Assembly: GCF_012034205.1 (NCBI RefSeq) | Contig: NZ_JAATEM010000003.1 | Location: 1-64,000, forward strand | Origin: Streptomyces composti | GTDB taxonomy: Bacteria; Actinomycetota; Actinomycetes; Streptomycetales; Streptomycetaceae | Direction: 5' to 3' | DNA: 64,000 bases | Shown here: positions 27,263-35,801 of the stretch, piece by piece | Layout of the letters: each line of letters starts with the position of its first letter | How positions within the stretch are numbered: position 1 is the first letter of the stretch | Notes under the pieces: model-generated | What the model saw: only the letters and a program-made list of their open reading frames with translations | Told to the model about the DNA's origin: nothing | The model's database searches: none | Made by a program: the position numbers and the translations under genes

Positions 27263-28102
27263 TCAGCCGCTCAGCGAACCGGACAGCCCGGAGGCCAGTT
27301 TCCGCGCCCTGTCCTGCATTTCCTCGCTGTCCGGCACCACGCCGACCATCGCCGACTGCTCCGCGTACTCGACGGTCACGATCACATTGGACGTGCGGAA
27401 CGCCACAGTCACCGTGCGCTGCTTGGCCGTCGAACCCGAGCTGCTCAGCTCGTCGGCCAGGTACGCCTCGTCACCCAGGTCCTCAAGAACCCGCGACGGC
27501 AGACCGGAGGAGGACGACGAGGGCGACGAGGGAGACGTCCCCGACGACGAACCGGACGAAGGTGGCGACTTGGGCGACTTCGCCCCTTCGCCGTCGCCGT
27601 CCTCCTTGTCGTCGCCGCCGGTGCTCGCCGAACCCGACGCCCCGGCCTCCGGCTCCGCCAGATCCGCCTCGGTCAGCAGCCTCGCGAACAGCCGCTCCGC
27701 CTCGCTGTCGTCGCTCACCGCGTTGTCGTAGGAGACGACCCGCTCGAAATCCACCCGCAGATGATTGGTGGCCTGCGCCGACTCCACCTTCCAGCGGCAG
27801 CCCGCCTTGCGGTCCGTGTCGAAGGTGACCGTCGCCTCACCCGCGTACGCCTTCTCCCGCTGCGCCTCGTCCGGCAACTGCGCGATGCCCGGCAGCAGTT
27901 CGTCCAGCAGCTTCTGGTCCACCGCGCCGCAGGGCTCCGGCAGCGCCGCGTACTTGCCCGGCTCCGCCGCCTGCGTCGCGGTGCCCGGCTCGCCCGGGTT
28001 GGAGTTGTCCGTCGTGCCTCCGTCGCCGGAGCTGCCGGTGCAGCCGGCCAGCAGCGCCGCGAGGAGTGCGGCGACGCCGGCCGCGTACGCCTTCCGCTGC
28101 AC
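27263..28102 (-). CDS. DUF3558-type lipoprotein
   Basis: A 279-residue predicted lipoprotein with a short signal peptide and lipobox LLAGC (Cys21). The folded part again has two Cys (PEPCGAVDQKLL and KAGCRWKVES), and a Ser/Pro/Asp linker interrupts it at about residues 155-200. It shares the PEPC-x-LLDEL pattern with the downstream gene, so the two are tandem paralogues. It is divergent from rtcB. Function is unknown; surface-exposed. Confidence 0.8.
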   Translation of the reverse strand: MQRKAYAAGVAALLAALLAGCTGSSGDGGTTDNSNPGEPGTATQAAEPGKYAALPEPCGAVDQKLLDELLPGIAQLPDEAQREKAYAGEATVTFDTDRKAGCRWKVESAQATNHLRVDFERVVSYDNAVSDDSEAERLFARLLTEADLAEPEAGASGSASTGGDDKEDGDGEGAKSPKSPPSSGSSSGTSPSSPSSSSSGLPSRVLEDLGDEAYLADELSSSGSTAKQRTVTVAFRTSNVIVTVEYAEQSAMVGVVPDSEEMQDRARKLASGLSGSLSG

Positions 28103-28318
28103 GATCGGGCTCCTCTCGACGGTGGACGCGGGCCGGTGCCCGCCGGGCCGGGCGGGGGCCCCGGCTGCTTAATCGCTTGCCGTGCGGGGGCGCCGCCTGC
28201 AGACAATGTGTATCGCACGCACTGCCGTGGACGCCGGTCCGTCATCCCTTTTCATCGACCTTGGCGCCGGTTTTGCGTTTCAATCCTTTATGCACGCTTT
28301 CGGGGGAATGAGGACGTC

Positions 28319-29512
28319 ATGACGTACGTGGAGATGCCGGGCGCGAAGGTACCCATCCGCATGTGGACCGACCCGGCCACCGTCGAGGAGGGCGCACTCC
28401 AGCAGCTCCGCAACGTCTCCACCCTCCCGTGGATCAAGGGCCTCGCCGTCATGCCGGACGTCCACTACGGCAAGGGCGCGACGGTCGGCTCGGTGATCGC
28501 GATGCAGGGCGCGGTATGCCCCGCCGCCGTGGGCGTGGACATCGGCTGCGGCATGTCGGCGGTGAAGACGTCCCTGACCGCGAACGACCTCCCCGGCGAC
28601 CTCTCCCGCCTCCGCTCGAAGATCGAACAGGCGATTCCGGTGGGGCGGGCCATGCACGAGGATCCCGTCGATCCCGGCCGGCTGCACGGTTTCCCGACGG
28701 GTGGCTGGGACGACTTCTGGGGGCGTTTCGGCGGAGTCGCGGACGCGGTCAAGTTCCGTGAGGAGCGCGCGGCGAAGCAGATCGGCACGCTCGGCGGGGG
28801 CAACCACTTCGTCGAGGTTTGCCTTGATACGTCCGGTTCCGTCTGGCTCATGCTTCACTCCGGATCGCGCAACATCGGCAAGGAGCTTGCCGAGCACCAC
28901 ATCGGCATCGCCCAGAAGCTTCCGCACAACCAGGGCCTGGTCGACCGGGACCTCGCGGTCTTCGTGGCGGACACGCCGCAGATGGCGGCCTACCGCAACG
29001 ACCTGTTCTGGGCGCAGGAGTACGCCAAGTACAACCGCACGATCATGATGGCGCTCCTGAAGGACGTGATCCGCAAGGAGTTCAAGAAGGCGAAGCCGGT
29101 CTTCGAGCCCGAGATCTCCTGCCACCACAACTACGTGGCGGAGGAGCGCTACGAGGGCATGGACCTGCTGGTCACCCGCAAGGGTGCGATCCGCGCGGGC
29201 TCCGGCGAGTACGGGATCATCCCGGGCTCGATGGGCACCGGCTCGTACATCGTGAAGGGGCTGGGGAACGAGAAGTCGTTCAACTCGGCGTCCCACGGCG
29301 CCGGCCGGCGGATGAGCCGCAACGCGGCCAAGCGGCGCTTCACGGCCAGGGACCTGGCGGAGCAGACCCAGGGCGTGGAGTGCCGCAAGGACTCCGGCGT
29401 CGTGGACGAGATCCCGAGCGCCTACAAGCCGATCGAGCAGGTCATCGACCAGCAGCGCGACCTCGTCGAGGTCGTGGCCAAGCTGAAGCAGGTCGTCTGC
29501 GTCAAGGGCTGA
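28319..29512 (+). CDS. rtcB: RNA-splicing ligase RtcB
   Basis: A 397-residue GTP- and Mn-dependent ligase joining 2',3'-cyclic phosphate and 5'-OH RNA ends. Metal ligands appear in VGVDIGCGMS (Asp74, Cys77), LGGGNHFVEV (His163), LMLHSGSRNIG (His180) and SCHHNY. The guanylylated histidine is His326 in SASHGAGRRMS. The ATG follows a GAGGA Shine-Dalgarno. No archease or RtcA gene is nearby, so it stands alone, divergent from two lipoprotein genes. Confidence 0.96.
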   Translation: MTYVEMPGAKVPIRMWTDPATVEEGALQQLRNVSTLPWIKGLAVMPDVHYGKGATVGSVIAMQGAVCPAAVGVDIGCGMSAVKTSLTANDLPGDLSRLRSKIEQAIPVGRAMHEDPVDPGRLHGFPTGGWDDFWGRFGGVADAVKFREERAAKQIGTLGGGNHFVEVCLDTSGSVWLMLHSGSRNIGKELAEHHIGIAQKLPHNQGLVDRDLAVFVADTPQMAAYRNDLFWAQEYAKYNRTIMMALLKDVIRKEFKKAKPVFEPEISCHHNYVAEERYEGMDLLVTRKGAIRAGSGEYGIIPGSMGTGSYIVKGLGNEKSFNSASHGAGRRMSRNAAKRRFTARDLAEQTQGVECRKDSGVVDEIPSAYKPIEQVIDQQRDLVEVVAKLKQVVCVKG

Positions 29513-29521
29513 CCGGACGAG

Positions 29522-29553
29522 AGTGGCCCCCGGCGGTGTCGCCGGGGGCTACT
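29522..29553. terminator. bidirectional terminator after rtcB
   Basis: A 14-bp stem (29522-29535 with 29540-29553, one G-T pair) with a GTGT loop. Its right arm overlaps the stop codon of the convergent mini-protein gene. Confidence 0.8.
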
Positions 29554-29689
29554 TGGCGTGCATCACCGCGTAGATCATGACGAAGGCGACCACGTGGATG
29601 CCGAAGAGGAAGTAGCCCAGGTAGATCCAGACGTAGCGTTCGCGCTTCTTCTCCAGGGCGAGGCGCTTCTGTTCGGCGTCGTCGGTCAT
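29549..29689 (-). CDS. 46-residue single-pass membrane mini-protein
   Basis: A short reading frame beginning MTDDAEQKRLALEKKRERY, then one membrane helix (WIYLGYFLFGIHVVAFVMIY) and AVMHAK. Its ATG overlaps the SDR stop as ATGA, so it is translationally coupled to that enzyme. The charged helix followed by a clean hydrophobic span and the good codon usage argue that it is real. I do not recognise the family. Confidence 0.72.
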   Translation of the reverse strand: MTDDAEQKRLALEKKRERYVWIYLGYFLFGIHVVAFVMIYAVMHAK

Positions 29690-30465
29690 GGCTGTTCCCT
29701 GTGGACCTTGGTGTTGGATGCCTGGGCGCGGGGGCGGACGACCAGGAGGTCGATGTTGACGTGGCTGGGCCGGGTGACGGCCCAGGTGATGGTGTCGGCG
29801 ACGTCCTCGGCGGTGAGGGGTTCGGCGACGCCCTCGTAGACCTTGGCGGCCTTCTCCGCGTCGCCGCCGAAGCGGGTGAGGGCGAACTCCTCGGTCCTGA
29901 CCATGCCGGGGGCGATCTCGATGACGCGGACCGGGCGGCCGACGATCTCCAGGCGGAGGGTCTCGGCGAGGACGTGCTCGGCGTGCTTGGCGGCGACGTA
30001 GCCGGCGCCGCCCTCGTAGGTGGCGTGGCCCGCGGTGGAGGAGACCACGACGACGGTGCCGTCGCCGCTGGCGTCCAGCTTGGGGAGCAGCGCCTGGGTG
30101 AGGTTGAGGGTGCCGATCACGTTGGTCTCGTACATCCGGCGCCAGTCGTCGGGGTCGCCGGTGGCGACGGGGTCGGCGCCGAGTGCGCCGCCCGCGTTGT
30201 TGACGAGGACGCCGATGGTCTTGAAGGCGGTGGCGAACTCGTCGACCGCGGCGCGGTCGGTGACGTCGAGGGGGTAGGCGGTCGCGGAGTGCCCGGCGGC
30301 GTTGATCTCCTCGGCGATGGCCTCGATGCGGTCCTTGCGGCGTGCGGTGAGGACGACCCGGTAGCCGGCGGCTGCCAGTCCGCGTGCGGTGGCGGCGCCG
30401 ATTCCGCTGCTCGCACCGGTGACGACGGCGATGCGGGAGGCTGCGGGCGGTGCGGCGCTGGCCAT
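29686..30465 (-). CDS. SDR family NAD(P)-dependent oxidoreductase
   Basis: A 259-residue classical short-chain dehydrogenase. It has the cofactor motif VVTGASSGIGAATA, VNNAGGALG, catalytic Ser in VVVVSSTAGH and YVAAK as YxxxK. The RKDRI region suggests NADP preference, as in YdfG-like oxidoreductases acting on hydroxy acids. ATG 30465 follows GAGGAG. It forms a two-gene unit with the downstream 46-residue membrane protein. Confidence 0.9.
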   Translation of the reverse strand: MASAAPPAASRIAVVTGASSGIGAATARGLAAAGYRVVLTARRKDRIEAIAEEINAAGHSATAYPLDVTDRAAVDEFATAFKTIGVLVNNAGGALGADPVATGDPDDWRRMYETNVIGTLNLTQALLPKLDASGDGTVVVVSSTAGHATYEGGAGYVAAKHAEHVLAETLRLEIVGRPVRVIEIAPGMVRTEEFALTRFGGDAEKAAKVYEGVAEPLTAEDVADTITWAVTRPSHVNIDLLVVRPRAQASNTKVHREQP

Positions 30466-30560
30466 GTCTGCGGCTCCTCGGGCGGGCTCGGGCGGTGTCG
30501 GGGTCGTGCGGCCAGCATAGGCGCGCCCCGGGTGCGGCCTTTGCGCCGGTGTCGTCGGTC

Positions 30561-30620
30561 GTCCGTCGCCGGGCTGTCCGTTCCCGGGCTGTCCGTACTC
30601 GGGCTGTCCGTTCCCGGCTA
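30561..30620. repeat. 15-bp tandem repeat, four units
   Basis: Four head-to-tail 15-bp units of the form GTCCGTTCCCGGGCT, with small changes, run from 30561 to 30620. A degraded fifth unit extends into the ynfA 3' end. The array lies immediately downstream of the ynfA stop codon (minus strand). Confidence 0.8.
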
Positions 30621-30953
30621 TCCGTTCCTGGGGGCCCACATGATCACGGCCATGCCGGTGAGGCAGATCAGCGCGCCGGTGATGTCCCAGCGGTCGGGGC
30701 GGTAGCCGTCGGCGACCACACCCCAGAGGATGGACCCGGCGACGAAGATGCCGCCGTACGCGGCGAGCACGCGGCCGAAGTGGGCGTCGGGCTGGAAGGT
30801 GGCGACGAAGCCGTAGGCGCCGAGGGCGAGCACTCCGCCGGCGGCCCACAGCCAGCCGCGGTGCTCGCGTACGCCCTGCCAGACCAGCCAGGCGCCGCCG
30901 ATCTCGAAGAGGGCGGCGAGGACGAAGAGGGCGGCGGAGCGGAGGATCAGCAT
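30618..30953 (-). CDS. YnfA family small membrane protein
   Basis: A 111-residue protein with four membrane helices. The pattern is family-typical: [20 protein letters not shown], then [26 protein letters not shown] and [12 protein letters not shown]. YnfA is an SMR-like UPF0060 protein implicated in small-molecule efflux in enterobacteria; its role here is unknown. The stop codon is the last triplet of a 15-bp repeat array. Confidence 0.92.
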   Translation of the reverse strand: MLILRSAALFVLAALFEIGGAWLVWQGVREHRGWLWAAGGVLALGAYGFVATFQPDAHFGRVLAAYGGIFVAGSILWGVVADGYRPDRWDITGALICLTGMAVIMWAPRNG

Positions 30954-31061
30954 GCCGGTCAGCTTCGCACGCGGTTCCGGGGCGGCCGTCGTCTGCCGCC
31001 GCCCTTGGTGTCACCTCGTTGGAGGGCGTCCGGAGGGCGCCGCGGCGGGGATACCTTCTGC

Positions 31062-31535
31062 ATGTCGGGAAACGCGCGGTCGCGGCTGCTGGCGGAGCTG
31101 TCCGTGGTCGCGCGCCGGTACATCGCCTCGTACGCCCTGTTCAATCAGGCGGTCGCCGATCACCTGGGGCTGCATCCGACCGATCTGCAGTGCCTGAGCC
31201 TGCTGACGCTGGAGGGCGGCCCGGTGACGACGGGCCGTGTCGCGGAGCTGACCGGACTGACGACGGGTTCGGCGACCCGCCTGGTGGACCGCCTGGAGCG
31301 GGCCGGGTATGTCGAGCGGCGCCGTGACGAGGAGGACCGGCGCCGGGTCCTGGTGGCCCCGGTGCCGGAGCGGGCGGCGGAGTTCGAGCGCGTGTGGGAG
31401 CGGCTCGGCGGCTGGCTGGCGCTCTTCGACGATCTCGACGACGAGCAGCTGGCCCTGTTCGTCGAGCACATGCGCCGCACCACGGAGTTCGCCACCCGTC
31501 AGGCGGCCCGCCTGCGGGCGGGGGAGGTGCCGTAG
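31062..31535 (+). CDS. MarR family transcriptional regulator
   Basis: A 157-residue winged-helix regulator. LGLHPTDLQCLSLLTLEG leads into the recognition part VAELTGLTTGSATRLVDRLE, and the wing is YVERRRDEEDRRRVLVAPV. It starts at ATG 31062 with only a weak G-rich Shine-Dalgarno and is divergent from ynfA. The target and ligand are unknown. Confidence 0.88.
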   Translation: MSGNARSRLLAELSVVARRYIASYALFNQAVADHLGLHPTDLQCLSLLTLEGGPVTTGRVAELTGLTTGSATRLVDRLERAGYVERRRDEEDRRRVLVAPVPERAAEFERVWERLGGWLALFDDLDDEQLALFVEHMRRTTEFATRQAARLRAGEVP

Positions 31536-31548
31536 CCCTCGCGGGGTG

Positions 31549-31950
31549 CTAGGCGTTCGCGGCGTCGTAGCGTTCGCGGGACTGGTGGACCTCCTCGATG
31601 TGGGTCTCGGCCCAGTCCTTCACGGCGGTCAGGAGGCGGCTGAGGCTCTCGCCGAGCGGGGTGAGGCTGTAGTCGACGCGGACCGGGACGGACGGGGTGA
31701 CGGTGCGGCTGATCAGGCCGTCGCGTTCCAGGGTGCGCAGGGTCTGGGTGAGCATTTTCGGGCTGACGCCGGCGATCTTGCGGCCGAGTTCGCTGTAGCG
31801 CATGGGGCCGGCGGCGAGGGCGGCGACGACCAGGGCGACCCACTTGTCGCTGATGCGGTCGAGGAGCTGGTTGGTGGGGCAGTCGCGCAGGAAGGCGTCG
31901 TACTCGATGCGGGCCTGCTGGCGGCGCTGGGCCGCCGTGGTGGTCGGCAT
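31549..31950 (-). CDS. HxlR family transcriptional regulator
   Basis: A 133-residue winged-helix protein of the HxlR (DUF24) group. It shows a single Cys in FLRDCPTNQLLDRISDKWVA, a position often redox-sensing in this family, then MRYSELGRKIAGVSPKMLTQTL and the wing VPVRVDYSLTPLGESL. It is divergent from a quinone oxidoreductase gene, the classic arrangement for redox or electrophile control of that enzyme. Confidence 0.9.
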   Translation of the reverse strand: MPTTTAAQRRQQARIEYDAFLRDCPTNQLLDRISDKWVALVVAALAAGPMRYSELGRKIAGVSPKMLTQTLRTLERDGLISRTVTPSVPVRVDYSLTPLGESLSRLLTAVKDWAETHIEEVHQSRERYDAANA

Positions 31951-31986
31951 GACTCACTCCTCGGGTACATACGCACTCTGCGGTAA

Positions 31987-32007
31987 CTACTTCCTTCTGG
32001 ATAGTAG
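31987..32007. promoter_or_regulatory. inverted repeat, candidate HxlR operator
   Basis: CTACTTCC and GGATAGTAG form an imperfect inverted repeat about a TTCT centre in the A+T-rich gap between the HxlR gene and the oxidoreductase gene. TACT/AGTA-type half-sites are common for DUF24 regulators. Confidence 0.5.
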
Positions 32008-32096
32008 CTCTTCCTAGGGTTGCGGTCAGCCGTGGGGCGGCGGACGAACGAACGGGCCGGCTCGCGGCGGACGGACCGACGTGAGGAGTTGTCGTC

Positions 32097-33041
32097 ATGA
32101 GTGCAAGGCGTGTCATGCGTGCGGCGGTGGTGACGTCGTTCGGCGGGCCGGAGAGCGTGCGGATCGTGCCGGCCGAGGTGCCGGAGCCGGGGGAGGGGGA
32201 GGTGCGCATCAAGGTCGCGGCGGCGGCGCTGAACCCGGTGGACGCGGCGGTGCGTGAAGGCGTGTTCGGTGGCGCCGGGCGCACGCTCGGGCTGGGCTGG
32301 GACGTCGCGGGGGTCGTGGACGCGGTGGGTCCGGGGGCCGCGGCCGGCGGGGCCGTCTCGCCGGGTGCGGCGGCCGGATGGGGCGTCGGTGACGAGGTCG
32401 TGGCGCTGCAGTACGGGATGATCAAGCCGCTGGGCACGCATGCCGAGTACGTAGTGGTGCCCGCGGGCGCGGTGGCGAGGGCCCCGCGCACGGCCGACGC
32501 GGTGCGGGCGGCGACGCTTCCGCTGAACGCGCTGGCCGCGGCCCGGGCGCTGGATCTGCTGGCCCCGGCCCCCGGCTCCTCGCTGCTGGTGACGGGTGCG
32601 GCCGGTGCGGTCGGCGGGTACGCCGTGCAGCTCGCCGCGCTGCGCGGGGTGAAGGCCACCGGGCTGGCCCGGCGGGGCGACGAGGAGTCCGTGCGGTCGC
32701 TGGGGGCCGCGGACTTCGTCAGCGGTGAGCCCGCGGCCGGTGACTTCGACGCCGTGCTGGACGCGGCGGTGCTCGGCGGGCGGGCGGTGTCCTGGGTCCG
32801 GGACGGCGGGGCGTACGCCGGCCTCATTCCGACGGCCGTGCCGGGCGCGGAGCGCGGGGTGCGGGTCTCCGGGGTGGAGGTGGCCGCCGACGGGGCCCGG
32901 CTGGCGGAGCTGGTCCGGCTGGTGGAGGAGGGGAGGCTGACGCTGCGGGTCGCCGGGACGTACGCCCTGGACGACGCGGCGGAGGCGCACGCCCGGCTGG
33001 CGAGGGGCGGGCTGCGGGGACGGTTGGTGCTGGTGCCGTAG
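32097..33041 (+). CDS. NADP-dependent zinc-independent alcohol dehydrogenase / quinone oxidoreductase
   Basis: A 314-residue MDR-superfamily enzyme of the quinone oxidoreductase type. The GroES-like N-terminus (AAVVTSFGGPESVRIV) has no zinc-binding Cys set. The cofactor motif is LLVTGAAGAVGGYAVQLA, and the LDAAVLGG segment follows. ATG 32097 follows GAGGAG. Its likely repressor is the divergent HxlR gene. Confidence 0.88.
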   Translation: MSARRVMRAAVVTSFGGPESVRIVPAEVPEPGEGEVRIKVAAAALNPVDAAVREGVFGGAGRTLGLGWDVAGVVDAVGPGAAAGGAVSPGAAAGWGVGDEVVALQYGMIKPLGTHAEYVVVPAGAVARAPRTADAVRAATLPLNALAAARALDLLAPAPGSSLLVTGAAGAVGGYAVQLAALRGVKATGLARRGDEESVRSLGAADFVSGEPAAGDFDAVLDAAVLGGRAVSWVRDGGAYAGLIPTAVPGAERGVRVSGVEVAADGARLAELVRLVEEGRLTLRVAGTYALDDAAEAHARLARGGLRGRLVLVP

Positions 33042-33200
33042 TGCGTGATGTCGATTCCGTGGCTCGCGGGCGGCGGCCGTCCGCGGGAGGCGGCGGGTGG
33101 GCCCGGTCGTGTTCGGCGCGGCCGGGTCCCCTTCATGTGCGCGCGGGGCCGCCCGGGGGCGGGGTGGCGGAACAGGGCTGCCGGGTTCGCGGTTCACCCG

Positions 33201-33206
33201 TATAGT
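33201..33206 (+). promoter_or_regulatory. candidate -10 element of the two-component operon
   Basis: TATAGT stands in an unusually A+T-rich patch (33200-33222), 128 bp before the response regulator start. A CTGCCG lies 17 bp upstream as a poor -35. The rest of the 287-bp gap after the oxidoreductase gene shows nothing else I can name. Confidence 0.4.
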
Positions 33207-33328
33207 TGAATCATAAACAAATCGGAGGGTGAGCGGGGCGGGTGTGGTCGGCCGGCCACCCGGTAAGAAGGGAGCCGGCCAGTACCGGCGCCCCCGTCCC
33301 GCGGAACGGCACTTGGCACACTGGGCAC

Positions 33329-34066
33329 GTGCCGCACACCGTTCTGCTCGCCGAAGACGACCGAGCCATCCGCAACGCTCTGGAGCGCGCCCTGACCCTG
33401 GAGGGCTACCGCGTCACCGCCGTCGCCGACGGGGTGGAGGCACTGGCGGAGGCCCACCGCAGCCGGCCCGACGTGCTGGTGCTGGACGTGATGATGCCCG
33501 GCATCGACGGGCTCCAGGTGTGCCGGGTGCTGCGCGCCGAGGGCGACCGCACCCCCGTGCTGATGCTGACCGCGCTGGTGGAGACCGCGGACCGGATCGC
33601 CGGTCTGGACGCGGGCGCGGACGACTACGTGGTCAAGCCGTTCGACGTGGAGGAGGTGTTCGCCCGGCTGCGCGCCCTGCTCCGGCGGGCCGCCCCCGCC
33701 CCCGGGCCGAACGGCACCGGCCCCGTTGCCGCACAGCCGGACACGCCGAACGCCGCCGCGCCGGGCAGGCTGCTGGAGGCGGCCGGGCTGCGCATGGACC
33801 CGCAGGCCCGCCGCGCCTGGCGGGGCGAGCGAGAACTGGAGCTGACCCGCACCGAGTTCGAGCTGCTGGAGCTGCTGCTGCGCAACGCGGGTGTCGTCCT
33901 GGACCACGCCACCATCTACGACCGCATCTGGGGCTACGACTTCGGCCCCGGCTCCAAGAACCTCGCCGTCTACGTCGGTTACCTGCGCCGCAAGCTCGAC
34001 CAGCCCGGCGCGCCGCAGCTGATCCACACGGTGCGCGGGGTCGGTTACGTGCTGCGGGAGGACTGA
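33329..34066 (+). CDS. OmpR-family response regulator
   Basis: A 245-residue two-component regulator. The receiver has VLLAEDDRAIR, phospho-acceptor Asp in LVLDVMMPGIDG, Thr in LMLTALVE and Lys in YVVKPFDVEE. A variable Pro/Ala linker precedes the OmpR winged helix (LELTRTEFELLELLL, KNLAVYVGYLRRKLD, IHTVRGVGYVLRED). GTG 33329 is chosen because the receiver strand starts there; a GTG at 33242 would add 29 residues. The histidine kinase starts 2 bp after its stop. Confidence 0.93.
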   Translation: MPHTVLLAEDDRAIRNALERALTLEGYRVTAVADGVEALAEAHRSRPDVLVLDVMMPGIDGLQVCRVLRAEGDRTPVLMLTALVETADRIAGLDAGADDYVVKPFDVEEVFARLRALLRRAAPAPGPNGTGPVAAQPDTPNAAAPGRLLEAAGLRMDPQARRAWRGERELELTRTEFELLELLLRNAGVVLDHATIYDRIWGYDFGPGSKNLAVYVGYLRRKLDQPGAPQLIHTVRGVGYVLRED

Positions 34067-34067
34067 G

Positions 34068-35507
34068 GTGCGGGTGCCGGGCAGCGCGCGCCCCGCGGGC
34101 GGGCGGCGCCGGCTGCGGCTGCTGTCGCTGGGGACCACCTTCGCGGTGGCGTTCGCCTCGGTGACCGCCGTCGTCACCGTGCTGGTCGGCCTGCTCTCCT
34201 ACAGCGCCGCGGCCCGTCTGGTGCGGGTGGACCAGCAGTCCGTCTTCGACGAGGTGGTGCAGGATCTGCGCCAGGAGGTGCGGGCGAACCGGATGACGCC
34301 GGTCGACTTCTCCTCCACCGCCCCCGGCCACGACCTGGTGCGGCCCGCGCGGACCGACGTGCAGGTGCTCGGGCCGGACGGCAGCGTCTTCGACCCGGGC
34401 AGCCCCGGCCTGCCGGTCGTCGACGCCGACCGCGAGGTGGCCGGTGCGCGCACCGCGGGGCAGGTGGTGACGCACGCGGAGGTCGACGTCGGCGACGACG
34501 TCTACCGGGTCGCCACGGTCGCGCTCGGCGGCAGCCGGGGCGCGGTGCAGGTCGCCCAGGAGTCCAGCGACACCGAGGATCTGCTGCGGGCGCTGCAGCG
34601 GCGCACGCTGGTGCTGATGCTGGCGGTGGTGGTCGGCGCCGGGCTGTTCGGCTGGTGGCTGGCCCGGCGGATCACGCGCCGGCTGGTCGTGCTGACCGAC
34701 ACCGCGGAGATCGTCGCCCGCACCCGCCGGCTCGGCATCCAGGTGCCGGTCGCCGGGCACGACGAGGTGGGCCGGCTGGGCCGCGCCTTCGACCGGATGC
34801 TGGGCCGGCTCGCCCAGTCCGAGGAGGACCAGCGCCGCCTGGTCCAGGACGCGGGCCACGAACTGCGCACCCCGCTCACCTCGTTGCGCACCAACATCTC
34901 GCTGCTGCGCCGCATCGACGAGCTTCCGCCCGGCACCCGGGAGGAACTGGTCGACGACCTCACCCAGGAGGCGCGGGAACTGACCGACCTGGTCAACGAG
35001 TTGGTCGACCTCGCGGCCGGCCAGTCGGACAGCGAGCCGCCGCAGCGGCTCGACCTCGCCGAGATCGCCGAGGACGTCGCCGGTCTGGCCCGCCGCCGCA
35101 GCGGGCGGGAGATCCTGGTCCGGGCGAGCGGCGACACCACCACCGAGGGCCGGCCCGGCATGCTGACGCGGGCGCTGTCCAACCTGGTCGAGAACGCGGT
35201 CAAGTTCGACCGCGACGGCAGCCGGCCGGTGGAGATCGCCGTCGCGGGCCCCGCCCGTCCGGGGACGGTACGGGTGGAGGTGCTGGACCGGGGGCCCGGC
35301 ATCGCCGAGGACGACCTGCTCCGCGTCTTCGACCGCTTCTACCGCGCCCCCGCCGCCCGCTCCCTCCCCGGCTCCGGCCTCGGCCTCTCCATCGTCCGCG
35401 AGGTCGCCCTCGCCCACGGCGGAGCCCCCTACGCCTTCCGGCGCGAGGGCGGCGGCACGGTGATCGGCTTCACGGTGGCGGGAGCGGGCGCGAGCGCGGA
35501 GGACTGA
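34068..35507 (+). CDS. two-component sensor histidine kinase
   Basis: A 479-residue membrane kinase. The first helix is near residues 20-44, an extracytoplasmic sensor of about 140 residues follows, then a second helix (LVLMLAVVVGAGLFGWWLA) and HAMP. The H-box is QDAGHELRTPLTSLR, with His near residue 264. The N-box is NLVENAVKF, the G1 box is DRGPGIAEDD and the G2 box is GSGLGLSIV. It is the partner of the preceding regulator. The signal is unknown. Confidence 0.93.
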   Translation: MRVPGSARPAGGRRRLRLLSLGTTFAVAFASVTAVVTVLVGLLSYSAAARLVRVDQQSVFDEVVQDLRQEVRANRMTPVDFSSTAPGHDLVRPARTDVQVLGPDGSVFDPGSPGLPVVDADREVAGARTAGQVVTHAEVDVGDDVYRVATVALGGSRGAVQVAQESSDTEDLLRALQRRTLVLMLAVVVGAGLFGWWLARRITRRLVVLTDTAEIVARTRRLGIQVPVAGHDEVGRLGRAFDRMLGRLAQSEEDQRRLVQDAGHELRTPLTSLRTNISLLRRIDELPPGTREELVDDLTQEARELTDLVNELVDLAAGQSDSEPPQRLDLAEIAEDVAGLARRRSGREILVRASGDTTTEGRPGMLTRALSNLVENAVKFDRDGSRPVEIAVAGPARPGTVRVEVLDRGPGIAEDDLLRVFDRFYRAPAARSLPGSGLGLSIVREVALAHGGAPYAFRREGGGTVIGFTVAGAGASAED

Positions 35508-35665
35508 GCAGCCGCCCGCTCCCCGGCCTGCCCCGTGCCCCGTTGACCGGCCTCGTGCCCCGTTGACCGGTCCCGTCCCCGCCGCCCGCGCCGCGCGGTA
35601 CCGGCTCCCGCACGTCCGGCCAGCGGAAGCAACGGAAGAACCGGGAGCAAGGGAACAACGGGGGT

Positions 35666-35689
35666 CCGCATCCGAACAAACGGGTGCGG
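35666..35689 (+). terminator. rho-independent terminator after the two-component operon
   Basis: A 9-bp stem (35666-35674 with 35681-35689, one G-T pair) with loop AACAAA is followed directly by TTTT. It lies between the kinase gene and the sigma/CAP gene. Earlier in the same gap a 17-bp direct repeat occurs at 35534-35550 and 35554-35570. Confidence 0.75.
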
Positions 35690-35702
35690 TTTTCCGTATG
35701 TC

Positions 35703-35731
35703 TTGAACGGGCCGGAGGCTTTTTGTTATCC
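35703..35731 (+). promoter_or_regulatory. candidate promoter of the sigma/CAP gene
   Basis: TTGAAC (35703-35708) and TTATCC (35726-35731) are spaced 17 bp, just after the terminator and about 70 bp before the start codon. The -10 match is weak. Confidence 0.35.
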
Positions 35732-35801
35732 CGTCCCGGGCAGTGGCTCTCCTCTTGTGCAGGGCAGGACAGCCCCGGACCGAGAAGGAGAGTGGACGAG
35801 C

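Noticed and set aside
33229-34164. GTG at 33229 behind a strong GGAGGG opening a 311-codon frame
   Set aside because: It overlaps the response regulator in another frame and encodes Arg/Ala/Gly-rich low-complexity sequence. The Shine-Dalgarno-like sequence is probably chance or leader sequence.
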